From Micrasema longulum (lineage: Eukaryota; Arthropoda; Insecta; Trichoptera; Brachycentridae), in the NCBI GenBank assembly GCA_022494885.1, contig JAGVSM010001148.1:62001-126000 (forward strand): 64,000 nucleotides of DNA. The letters run 5' to 3'. A model generated the notes under the pieces. The model did no database searches. It worked only from the letters and a program-made list of their open reading frames with translations, and was not told the origin of the DNA. The stretch's first letter is position 1, and every line of letters starts with the position of its first letter. Shown one piece after another: positions 55,646 to 64,000 of the stretch. A program made the position numbers and the translations under genes.

Positions 55646-56435
55646 TTTCAGAATTTTTGGATTATATAATATACTTCCATAAATCAGCTTACATAAATGT
55701 TCCCAAGAAAAATTTGACGACCAGATTCGAGGGTGTTTTAAATAATTTAATTAATTAATTTTCTAGTTCACTAATACAGCGCCTTACGCAAAACATAGTG
55801 AGGATAAGGGTACCTATTTATATTATTACATTTTCAACGTTAGTATTTTATTATTATTTCATCCAAATTATATTTACCACGCACACGAAATAATTACGTC
55901 GGCTGTTATTATGATAAATGTATTCAAATTTGATATCCGTACTTTGCATAAAACATTGGATTCCGAAATGACATGGAAGGATTCTCAAGTCCTTCGTTTT
56001 AATGAGAACCGATATCCTTCATAATAATATATTTCTGAATGTTTTGCCGCTTCAGTCCATGTATCCTTTCAAAATCCTTTTGTTTCCTAATCCTGATATC
56101 TTGCTTCTGTTTTTTTAACCCTTAGTAGGCAGTCAAATTATTAAAATATATTTTAATCCGTGCTTCGTAGATTTTATCAATGATTGATTTTGTACAAAAT
56201 AAATACAGAATTTATAGCAGGACATCATTATTATATTGAATTAATTTGATTAAAACATTGAAATAAGCTTGTGAAATTTCTTTTAATTTATTCCAAATTT
56301 ATCAAAACATTAAATTCATCATCTGACTAATTAAATGGATAATGAATTAACACGATGTATTTTTTTTTAACATTTCAGCATTAAGTGTTTTTTTATGTTT
56401 AAAATGTTTTAAATTCACAAAGTAAATTGTATTTT
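55646..56435. other. No gene recognised
   Basis: AT-rich, nothing recognised. Confidence 0.4.
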
Positions 56436-56439
56436 TTGT

Positions 56440-56840
56440 GAGTTTGTCTAAATTATTGCAGACAAGAACTCAATTTCACCCCCTAAGTAATTATTAAACC
56501 ACCTGCGGTGTTATTCTTAACCACTGTCGCCGCCGTAGAAAACGTATTTACATACAAAATACACGAGATAACAGTGTTTTCTACGGTCGCGAGAGCGTTG
56601 GGAATATCATCCCTGGTACAAGAAGTATAAAAATTTAAAATAATGTTTTATGGCTTTGTCCAGTAGGTCAAATGATTCAGACATAGTAATCTCACCCGCA
56701 TCTATAAAAAAAGTTTTTGGCTTTTTAATTTCAATAAAATTAACAGATCTTAGAGTTAAGAAAATGGGGATTTTTAACATAGTCAGAACGATAAATGATA
56801 CACAATATGTAAAGAGGCCACTGACGCCACACTCGGTTAT
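56440..56840 (-). mobile_element. MITE-S, diverged, with an internal hairpin
   Basis: The outer end (GTGAGTTTGTCTAAATTATT, GCAGACAAGAACTCAATTTC) lies at 56440-56490. The core in reverse (ATACACAATATGTAAAGAGG, CCACTGACGCC) is at 56798-56828. Between them, CCGTAGAAAAC (56533) pairs with GTTTTCTACGG (56576), an unrelated 11-bp hairpin. Confidence 0.45.
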
Positions 56841-57155
56841 AAAATATTCAGAAATTTTTTCGTAAATACACCGTAAACTCTTAAGAAAGATCTCGCTACA
56901 TGACCACTACGTCCATACAAGAAAAAATACTGGCTACCGTGACTCGAAAACATTTCTGGCTACCAATCTCGCCACTTGCATGCAACCTCACAGGAGGAAG
57001 AATGACTCCAGTAATCGTCCGATGTCTCACGTTATGACAATTAGCGCATCTTTGCTGCAGCAATGTGAGTGTACACTATCTTAATTATCTTGATCTAATC
57101 TATTTAATCTAATTGTAAAAGTAATAATTAATCATTTTAGAACATAAGTCGTTTA
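56841..57155. other. No gene recognised
   Basis: Unassigned. Confidence 0.4.
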
Positions 57156-57305
57156 AATGCTTGGACTTCCATTTTGCCTTCTCTTAAATGTTATGAGTCT
57201 TTATTGTAATAAGTTAATCTCAATTATTCCATAAAGGGAGAAATCCAGTTCTTGGCTTGGGCAAACTCAAAATATGCGTTTATATTTTTTGTAAACAAGC
57301 TGGTG
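57156..57305. mobile_element. MITE-S right-end fragment
   Basis: GCTTGGACTTCCATTTTGCC, CTTCTCTTAAATGTTATGAG, TTTATTGTAATAAGTTAAT and GGAGAAATCCAGTTCTTGGC then GGGCAAACTCAAAATAT follow the right half of the 32-kb copy (GCCTGGACTTCTGTATTACC, ATGTTCTTTATCTCTGTTGT). Confidence 0.55.
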
Positions 57306-57700
57306 GCTGAGAAACACAACCCATTGGAATAAATCAAAGTGCCAAAACACTTTTTTTTATTTTTTTTTATTTTATCGACTTATGTACAAAAAATATTGAA
57401 ATATCTCAGAAAATATCCTTAAAGTAATAAAAATAACATTGCTTAGTGTAAACGAATAAATATTACAGTAATTATTTATTTTTATTAAATACGATTGAAA
57501 TAAAAAAAAAAACACTGCAAACGTTGTCATAAAAATACAAGCAAATTTTTCTCATTAGTTTATCTATTTTAAAGTAATTAACTATTACAATATTTGTTAT
57601 TTTATTGACGCGTCAGGCCATAAGGATAATATTTGTCATATTTATATTACGCAGTGAACTCATATTTTATTTACATCACTTATAATTATAACAAAAATAT
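57306..57700. other. No gene recognised
   Basis: AT-rich, homopolymer runs. Confidence 0.4.
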
Positions 57701-57703
57701 GTC

Positions 57704-57772
57704 ATTGATTGATTTGGTGTTTATTTTGTAGAACTCCATATTTAAACTAATAATATAAGAAATCAAACACTG
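57704..57772. repeat. Second copy of the 29805 repeat
   Basis: ATTGATTGATTTGGTGTTTA and AACTCCATATTTAAACTAAT then GAAATCAAACACTGA match 29805-29872 in the same orientation. The inverted right arm is absent. Confidence 0.6.
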
Positions 57773-58230
57773 ACTTGAGTTTACTTTATTTTATTTTTAC
57801 TAATATAAAAACAAAAATTTTGTTTGAAAGCATTTTTTTGCAAATTTCCTAACAAGGCGAAACTATCGTCACGAAATTTTTGTTTTTACAATTGTAAAAA
57901 TAAAATAAACTGTTCAGTAGACTCAAATCCGTGTGGGATTTATTATATTGTGAGTTCAAACAAGGCATTTATCTTATTTCTTCAAGTAAATAATTATTCC
58001 ATAACTTTAAGCATTCTGACAATAAACTAATATTGTGACCATTTTTCTGCTCATTGGTGATCTCATAGTTTTTTGTCTCTGGTTTCACAAGTAACGCGTT
58101 GTTGGTATAGTATTAAAATGGTTTTTAAAAAAATCATATTAATTGTTTAAAAAGACTGTTTGAGATACTCGTATTATATACTTTTCACTAAATTGTTTAT
58201 ATTCCAGTGATTGTATTTTACCCCCAGGCG
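57773..58230. other. No gene recognised
   Basis: Unassigned. A 68-codon frame at 57824-58030 is not recognisable. Confidence 0.4.
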
Positions 58231-58234
58231 TTAC

Positions 58235-58490
58235 ACTAATTTTTTGGTTCGGTCGTTTAGGGGTTCAGTGCTTACTGACGCATTTCCATTCTCAAGCTGA
58301 CAATTATTCTAATTGTAAGAAGTTGATGTTCGTTCCTCCCTTTTCTAGTATTTAACCGTGTAATTTGGAGTAATAAAGTCTTGACCGAAACTAGTCTAGA
58401 CGCGTTCAGCGTATTCAAATTATTTTTTCCTCACAATCTCGCAGCAATTATATCTTGTGTCTCTGGCGAATCACACTAATAAGTGAATAC
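58235..58490 (+). mobile_element. Possible solo LTR or LTR remnant
   Basis: The stretch is less AT-rich and LTR-like in order: GGTTCGGTCGTTTAGGGGTT, then TTTGGAGTAATAAAGTCTTG (an AATAAA signal), CTAGACGCGTTCAGCGTATT, and TTGTGTCTCTGGCGAATCAC, which recalls the edge before a BEL/Gypsy primer-binding site. No second LTR or coding region was found. This is inference from layout. Confidence 0.3.
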
Positions 58491-59555
58491 ATCTCCAACA
58501 AAGTCAGATTACCGAATTAGATACAAATTAACATAAATATAGCTCTGGCTATATCATTCTGGTACCCGGGTCTTCCGACCAAACTGCAATCTTGATATTT
58601 AAATAACGAAACGATAAATGATACTTACGAAATTCCCTTTGATATCCATCGACCATTTACCGACCAAATAAGACACAATTGCTATATATAGCTATACCGG
58701 CAAAATGAATTGAGACATAAAGTATGAAAATTATAATTGCCTGCTTGTTATAAATATCACCAAAGTTTTTATTGGCATCAGAGAGTGGATTTTATATTAT
58801 GATTGCAATCAAAGCGTACGAAATTACAGTGATTAAAATCATTTTTCTTTAAGGTTCAATAGTGAGGTTTTGAAGCAACATTACAGTAAATATTTAGTTA
58901 TAGTACTCACATAATAGGGAAATATCACATAATACGATTAGCGATAAAAATATATTGAATGGATAAAGAGTAATAATTTTTTTTCAAAATCAATATGAAT
59001 ATTGTGGAAAAACGTTTTCATATATAAATAAAAATAATAATTTAATACAAATACGTTGCTAGAAAAATGTGACGTGTTTTGCCTTGGTTGTTATGCTGTC
59101 AAGATTTATGATATTTTTCTAAGCAAAGTTTAATGGCCAGGAACAAATAAACAAGAATCGTGACGTATTTGGGGCGTGGCCAATGGAATGACCGTTTTTG
59201 CGGGAATTCAAAATTTAAAAGTGTTTTTTATTCTACTAATAATTAGGACAGTATTTCATAGACCTTTATTGCTTTAATCATGTAAAAAAAAGTGATATTT
59301 CCTTATTGTCTACAATACTAAGTAAATGCATTTTTTTAACTTCACAATTTTTATTTTATATCAAATAAGAATAAGAGGTGTTGAAAGAGTAACAAACAAT
59401 AATTCATATTTAGTATTAAGGTTTTACTGTCTTTCTTTATTAAAACAATTGTTCTTTAAACTATAAATGGCGTATTTTCTAAGTTGCATTTATGCTATTA
59501 TTTTGATTATTATCGATTTGTTTTCTGATTATTTTTTTTTCTTTTTTTTAATAAA
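58491..59555. other. No gene recognised
   Basis: The piece at 59140-59230 with GTGGCCAATGGAATGACC weakly resembles repeat D. Otherwise unassigned. Confidence 0.4.
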
Positions 59556-59557
59556 AT

Positions 59558-59735
59558 ATTTGCGTTCTTATGAATTACCCAAATATTTTATTTCGAGGGC
59601 CATTTTCAACGAGTTGTAAATAACTCATTACTAGAAAATGGGAATCAAGTTGGGATAGAGTGGGACTCCAACCACGGACCTTTGATCCGTGAGTCCGAGA
59701 CACTAGCCACAAGGCAACAACCCGATTCGAATTTC
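59558..59735 (-). mobile_element. SINE-C, near full length
   Basis: The plus strand reads TGCGTTCTTATGAATTACCC, AGGGCCATTTTCAACGAGTT, GAATCAAGTTGGGATAGAGT, then CTTTGATCCGTGAGTCCGAG and ACACTAGCCACAAGGC, the exact reverse order of the reference SINE-C. Box B has changed to GGTTGGAGTCC. Confidence 0.8.
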
Positions 59736-59915
59736 AATTTTTAAGGAATTATTAAATGAAAAAAAACTAATGTAAAAAAGGGTCTTTCCTATCACAGGAA
59801 TTTCTTTGTAAGTCGAAACCTCTCTGTACATTTGAAAACTGTAAAAAAAAAATTAATGCTAATTTTATATTTCATATAGGGCCAGTGCATAAAACATGTT
59901 TAACTTTGCATTATT
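59736..59915. other. No gene recognised
   Basis: Short unassigned interval. Confidence 0.35.
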
Positions 59916-59917
59916 TA

Positions 59918-60228
59918 AAGGGGCCGACTAAAAAAGATTTTCAGCAGAAATTTAATTTCAACTTCTGTTCTAGTTTCGACCGAACCCGAAACCAAAACTC
60001 ATTTAAATACGTTGAAAGTCCCTTTAAAACAAATTAATGACCTTTAATTTGTTTTGAGGTAGCTCGTCCGAGTCATGAGCCGCATGACGCACTCGAGTAC
60101 AGCCAAACGTAATCCAACATATCCCGATTGCAGGTTTCGGCTAGTTTTTGGCGAAAACCGCGGCCGATTATCATTTCATTAGCTGAAACTGACCGAAACT
60201 GAAACCAAAACTTTAGTCTAATAATTGA
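59918..60228. mobile_element. Possible small DNA element rich in CGAAAC motifs
   Basis: The ends read GCCGACTAAAAAAG and CTTTAGTCTAAT, giving a weak GACTAAA inverted match. Near the ends are TTTCGACCGAACCCGAAACC and GAAACTGACCGAAACTGAAA. Such GAAACCGAAAC-rich small elements occur among hAT MITEs, but I cannot confirm target duplications. Confidence 0.3.
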
Positions 60229-60360
60229 TTGTCGCGTTGAAATAAGCTGCAGGAAAAAAATAAGGTTACGTAACTCGATTCGTCGATTTTTACGATAGGG
60301 CAGCAATTATTTCATTTTAAACTTTTTTGACTCAACTTTAAGTATCCTTATTTAAATTTT

Positions 60361-60740
60361 ATTAACATTTTACAACAGAGATGAAGAACATTTAAGAGAA
60401 GGTAATAAAGAAGTCTAGGCATCTACAGGGCTTATAACCTGTCAATGGCTGGTTTAAGTGGCCACTTTACACACTGTGTAACATTCACCATTCTGCCTAT
60501 ATTTGAACATCTATATTCCTTAAGTTCTTTCATCTGTTGATGTTTGTGAAGTTAAAGAGCTGAAACCTTTATTTATGAGGGTGAGAATTATCTAATTGAA
60601 TTATTTCACCTACATACTAGGCAACTTCTCTGAAATGTTCTTCATCTCTGTTGTAAAATGTTAATATAAACGGCTCCCCAGGGAGTTGAATCCAGTCCTT
60701 GTCTACAAAAATTTGGACAAACTCAAAATATTGTTTAAAT
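60361..60740. mobile_element. MITE-S, best copy, with perfect 32-bp inverted repeats
   Basis: Bases 60361-60392 (ATTAACATTTTACAACAGAG then ATGAAGAACATT) are the exact reverse complement of 60634-60665. The interior holds GAAGTCTAGGCATCTACAGG, the core, TGGCCACTTTACACACTGTG and TTCACCATTCTGCC. Beyond the right repeat, GCTCCCCAGGGAGTTGAATC and TTGTCTACAAAAATTTGGAC (to 60740) also occur, inverted, outside the left arm of the 32-kb copy, so the whole element is probably longer than the 32-bp repeats imply. It has no coding capacity. Confidence 0.8.
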
Positions 60741-60861
60741 ATTATGTTTATGGTTAGTTTTGATTTTTCTTACCTCTCATTTGAATACTAACATGTAATT
60801 TTCTTTGTATTTCTCATTAATTTTGATACAATGAAAATAGTTGTAGATATTTAAATTTATT

Positions 60862-61095
60862 TCAACAGAGAGGGAAAAATTTTTGAGAAGGGAATATGGA
60901 AGTCTAGGCATTTACAGGGCTTATGACCTGTCATTGGCTGGTTTAAGTGGCCACTTTACACACTGTGTAACATTCACCATTCTGCCCATGTTTGAACATC
61001 CACATTTCCTCAACTCTTCCATCTGTTGACTATTGCGAAGTAAAAGAGCTGAAACCTTTATCACGTGGGTGAGATTCATCCGGCTGAAATTGAAA
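60862..61095 (+). mobile_element. MITE-S, second copy in the cluster
   Basis: TTCAACAGAGAGGGAAAAAT, GGAAGTCTAGGCATTTACAG, GGCTTATGACCTGTCATTGG, AAGTGGCCACTTTACACACT, CACATTTCCTCAACTCTTCC and AAAGAGCTGAAACCTTTATC are all as in the copy about 500 bases upstream, in the same orientation. No right repeat is evident. Confidence 0.75.
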
Positions 61096-61229
61096 AATAG
61101 TTGTAGATACTTAAAATTTAGTATGAAACAAGACCGTTTGTAGATCATGAATAAAATCAGAATCAAATCGTACCTTAAATATTTTTTTCAATCAAATGCT
61201 TACCTTACTAATAATGAACAGAATAATAA

Positions 61230-61365
61230 CACTATTTAAAATATGAGGAAATGTTTGTAGACAAGGCTGGTATTTACTCTGTAGCGAGTTATTAAGATTG
61301 AATTTATCGCAACAGGGGGAAAAAACAATCAAAATCAAGCCATTTACAAGGGTTTTTTTTTTCTT
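61230..61365. mobile_element. MITE-S end fragments
   Basis: AATGTTTGTAGACAAGGCTG, TACTCTGTAGCGAGTTATTA and TTATCGCAACAGGGGGAAAA then AATCAAGCCATTTACAAGG follow the left end of the 32-kb copy. It runs into a long T-rich tract (61350-61380). Confidence 0.5.
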
Positions 61366-61537
61366 TTTTTTCTTTTATTGAGGAAACATACACTACAATG
61401 ACATAGTTTTCTAGAATATACAGTTAGACTTTATTCTAATGGCCCTGTAAAATTTACATATTAGGATTATTATAATTATATCTAATCTTAATTCAATGAT
61501 CTGACGTTATCAACGGTTTTTAGTGCAAAAAAGAAGT
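61366..61537. other. T-rich tract then unassigned sequence
   Basis: The T/C run could be the reverse of a poly-A tail from a minus-strand retroelement. No element body was recognised. Confidence 0.35.
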
Positions 61538-61539
61538 AA

Positions 61540-61672
61540 AATGGAATACATTGGTCGTATACAATTTAATAAACTGCCTGATGACCTTAAAAATGAAATG
61601 TCGAGTGGTAAATCTCAAAGACCAGAAATGAAGACCTATTTCTTGAATCTTTTTGAAAGTGATAGTTTTTAG
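61540..61672 (+). pseudogene. LINE RT extreme C-terminus (same family as 7422-7855)
   Basis: The frame reads EYIGRIQFNKLPDDLKNEMS and SGKSQRPEMKTYFLNLFES before TAG, nearly identical to the minus-strand copy at 7422-7560. Similarity begins abruptly at about 61540, so this is a severely 5'-truncated insertion. Confidence 0.8.
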
Positions 61673-62105
61673 CTCAGTTTCTGTGAATAGTCTATATATT
61701 GTGTTTTAGGTTTAAATGTTTTTCTTTTCTTTTTTTAATATTAAGTTCACAGAATGTTTAAATGTTTTTATTTTCTTTTTTAATATTAATTTCACAGAAT
61801 GTTTAAATGTTTTTCTTTTCTTTTTTAATATTAACTTCACAGATTGTTTGAATGTTTTTATTTTCTTCTTTAATATTAAGTTCACAGATTGTTTAAATGT
61901 TTTCTTTCCTTTTTTAATATTAAGTTCATAGATTGTTAAAACTTGTTTAAATTTTTATTGTTTAAATGTATACTATGTATTGTTACAAAAAATGTACTAT
62001 TTTTTTTATGTACCGTCCCAAATGAGTTTTCTCGTACAACTCTTGGGAATATAATATGATGATATTCATGTCTTATATGTTTTATTAATAAATAAATAAA
62101 AAAAA
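61673..62105 (+). mobile_element. LINE 3' UTR with minisatellite and A-rich end
   Basis: CTCAGTTTCTGTGAATAGTC follows the stop codon. The tandem array comes next, then AAATGTACTATTTTTTTTAT, GTACCGTCCCAAATGAGTTT, GAATATAATATGATGATATT and an AATAAATAAATAAAAAAA end. All of it mirrors 6991-7421 on the minus strand. Confidence 0.85.
61710..61934 (+). repeat. 45-bp minisatellite (five units)
   Basis: Units of 44-46 bases each start GTTTAAATG-like and contain TTTTTAATATTAA then TTCACAGAxT. Because the unit length is a multiple of three, one frame stays open through the array and yields an artefactual Phe/Asn-rich repeat peptide. Confidence 0.85.
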
Positions 62106-62675
62106 AATTTTTAAAAATCAATGAAAGTAGTTTAAAAATTAAAATCAAAGTGAATCAGTTATTTTTAAAAGTTTTTTTATCTACTACTTACGTATTTACA
62201 TAAATGAAAATGATATATAAAAAATAAAAAGGTAAGAATAAAAATAAATAAGAATAAAAAACATGCTTAAATGCAAAAAAAAATTAAAAAAGGAAAAACA
62301 AATTTATTTATTGAAATATATACATACATATTTTAGGGATTCAAAGAAGAGACAACGAGAAGAATCTTTAAAATAAGTAAAAGACAATAAATTTAAGTTA
62401 ACTTTAAAATCATGTCAAAAAAAAATTAAGCAATATATAATTTGTAGAAGCAATTCTAAAAATAGTTTAAAAGTAAAAAAACATGCCAAGCGTTTGTTTG
62501 TCAAATTTGAAAAAGCAATATTAAGATAAAATTTAAAACCAAAGGTAATTAAAAAAAAATTCAAGCAATATTAAGAGTAATAAAAATTTCTGTAGAGAAA
62601 TTGAATTAAAAATAACAATATTAAAGTATGCAAAGTGATGTGATGTAAGAAAAAAGGGGTAAGAACTTATTATAA
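62106..62675. other. A-rich low-complexity stretch
   Basis: The plus strand is strongly A-rich over about 550 bases with recurrent AATAAA and AAGTAAAAA words. No gene is seen. It starts at the LINE poly-A end, so part of it may be expanded tail sequence. Confidence 0.5.
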
Positions 62676-62679
62676 CAAA

Positions 62680-62788
62680 TCATCAAGGGCCTATTTGGCA
62701 CTTATAACACTGTGCAACATGCACTCTTTTGCCTATTTTGAAATATCTATACTTCTTCATCTCTTCCATCTATTTCCCTGTGTGTTGG
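62680..62788 (+). mobile_element. MITE-S interior fragment
   Basis: AAGGGCCTATTTGGCACTTA, CACTGTGCAACATGCACTCT, GCCTATTTTGAAATATCTAT and TCATCTCTTCCATCTATTTC follow the MITE-S interior. It stops where the Helitron-like end begins at 62791. Confidence 0.45.
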
Positions 62789-62790
62789 AT

Positions 62791-62945
62791 TCATACTAAT
62801 ATTAGAAATGCGAAAGTGTATTTGTTTGTGTTTCCTTCACATCTCAACGGAGAGATCGATTATCATAATTTATTGTATATGATAACCGGAGAGGTGAGAA
62901 ATAAAATGAAATACTTATTTTTCATCCCGAGTTAAAAAAATAACA
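62791..62945 (+). mobile_element. Helitron-like 5' end
   Basis: TCATACTAATATTAGAAATG then CGAAAGTGTATTTGTTTGTG resembles the widespread insect Helitron start (TCxATACTAATATTATAAATGCGAAAGTxTGT). The TC at 62791 would be the 5' terminus, inserted in MITE-S. A CTRR end with a preceding hairpin was not found, so the right boundary is arbitrary. Confidence 0.5.
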
Positions 62946-63455
62946 ATGAAAAAAATATATACGAGTATATCAACAATAAGCAACATTTATCTGAAAATTA
63001 GTAAACGCTGAGGTGGGATGCAAGAAATAATGAATTTGAAATTAATTCTTTAAATTTCTATAATAATTGACTTTCTTTATCTGTGGTTAGTTTGGTTTGC
63101 TTTTCGTATTGTTTTGGTAGAAGGGTTGAGAATTTGTAAACAAAATAACAATGCCACGTCACCATAGACTAACATCATCGTATTTCTTTCATAGCAATAG
63201 GTAGAAGACCACGGACTTTCAATCCTAATAAAATTTAACATTCCATTTAATTTTTTGAGAAGAAAATCTCAGCGTAAATATTAAGTTCATTTTTTTAATA
63301 TGGAAAATCACCAAGTGAGTGCTTCAAAAATTATTTTTTTTCAAATATTCTTTGTTTGTCCAATAAATGACCAAATGCTATCCTTTTCAAGACGTTGTCT
63401 CCACTCATTTCACTCCCTAAAAATATCCAATAACTCTAGCGAGCAGGAATCCATC
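62946..63455. other. No gene recognised
   Basis: Unassigned, possibly interior of the Helitron-like element. Confidence 0.35.
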
Positions 63456-63459
63456 TATT

Positions 63460-63520
63460 TAATACTAGCGGACCCAACATACGTTGCTCGAACGTTGGCT
63501 TGCTTGCTTTTGACCGGTTC
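63460..63520 (+). repeat. Possible dispersed-repeat motif
   Basis: AATACTAGCGGACCCAACAT then ACGTTG resembles the ATACTAGCTGACCC...ACGTTG motif found in many arthropod dispersed repeats. I recall the motif but not its class with certainty. Confidence 0.3.
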
Positions 63521-64000
63521 AGCAAACGTTTGTCAAATAATTAGAATTTGGTCAATTAATTAATATAATTGAGCAAAGCCAGTTGCGTAATTTCGAGCCG
63601 AATGCTGAACGTTTTATTTTCCAATTGTCAGAAACATGAGGTGTAGTGGAAGTGAAACGTTAATAGTAACTAGTGGAACCAAATGAAACGCGGAAGCGTG
63701 AAGTTTAATGAAGCGGTAACCATCGAACTAGGTAAAGGGTACTGCTTGCTGGGTTTCGGGAATGGGTTCGGGGCTCAGGGTGGACCAGATTCATTGGATA
63801 ATGTCAATTACGAATAAATCAGCAGTTGAATTATTCTGCCATGAATAATATTATATGAACAATGTCCAAAGCCAGCCATGTCGAAGATCTGTACGCGACA
63901 ATTGATCATTATCTTCTAGTGTGACGTCATAAGTACGTATATGTACATTATAATGTATGATGAATCGCATGCAACAAAATTTACTTGCATTTAATAAAAA
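63521..64000. other. No gene recognised at the window end
   Basis: Slightly GC-richer sequence (GGGTTTCGGGAATGGGTTCG near 63752) with no recognised feature. Confidence 0.4.

Noticed and set aside
56650..56865. A 71-codon plus-strand frame
   Set aside because: Its second half is a reversed MITE-S core, so coding is unlikely.
60921..61166. An 81-codon minus-strand frame
   Set aside because: It lies across the MITE-S copy and is a by-product of that repeat.
61716..61931. A 71-codon frame encoding a regular Phe/Asn-rich repeat peptide
   Set aside because: It is the translation of a 45-bp minisatellite in a LINE 3' UTR; the unit is a multiple of three, so the frame stays open by chance.

Overview
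This is an AT-rich eukaryotic window that looks like insect (at least arthropod) intergenic or intronic DNA. I found no complete host protein-coding gene and no convincing tRNA or rRNA gene. Almost everything that can be recognised is decayed mobile DNA: C-terminal ends of several non-LTR retrotransposons (RTE-like, and CR1/Jockey-like in the broad sense), a broken piggyBac transposase, Penelope-like pieces, a Helitron-like 5' end, at least three tRNA-derived SINE families and several families of small inverted-repeat elements (MITEs). RTE-type LINEs, piggyBac, Helitrons and tRNA-SINEs together in an AT-rich background fit an insect genome; I cannot name the order.

Working names used below. 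SINE-A: tRNA-like head (box A like TAGTGTAATGG, box B GGTTCGATTCC), body, and a 3' end with GTGCGGAAAGGGAATGA then (GAT)n. SINE-B: tRNA-like head with a different body. SINE-C: head starting GGTTGTGGTCCTGTGGCTAG, 3' end with GAAAATGGCCCTCAAAATG and GAACGCAAATATTT. MITE-S: a dispersed element whose core reads GGCTTATGACCTGTCAATGG. MITE-G: ends beginning GGCCGTTTACACG. Repeat D: a pair of roughly 300-350 bp copies at 32.5 and 41.2 kb.

Layout. 0-3 kb: three unrelated LINE C-termini and a Penelope-like end. 7.0-7.9 kb: minus-strand LINE 3' end with a 45-bp minisatellite, matched by an opposite-strand copy at 61.5-62.1 kb. 10-13.3 kb: RTE tails on both strands. 16-31 kb: dense SINEs, a LINE tail with a small retroposon inserted in it (20.8-21.0 kb), a GC-rich MITE and a roughly 1-kb insert inside a SINE-A. 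31-36 kb: LINE 3'UTR pieces, a snap-back MITE-S, repeat D, a GC-rich island and MITE-G. 39-46 kb: SINE-C, an RTE-like LINE, piggyBac and a tandemly duplicated LINE tail. 46-56 kb: more LINE tails, a pair of long direct repeats, SINEs. 56-63 kb: MITE-S copies, SINE-C, LINE 3' end, Helitron-like end.

The elements do not form a pathway. They are insertions of different ages, some nested. The most interesting are a 166-bp retroposon with perfect 13-bp flanking repeats and a hammerhead-like core (20836-21027), and a MITE-S copy that has become a nearly perfect 99-bp inverted repeat (32130-32355). All family names rest on motif recognition by eye, with no database search.
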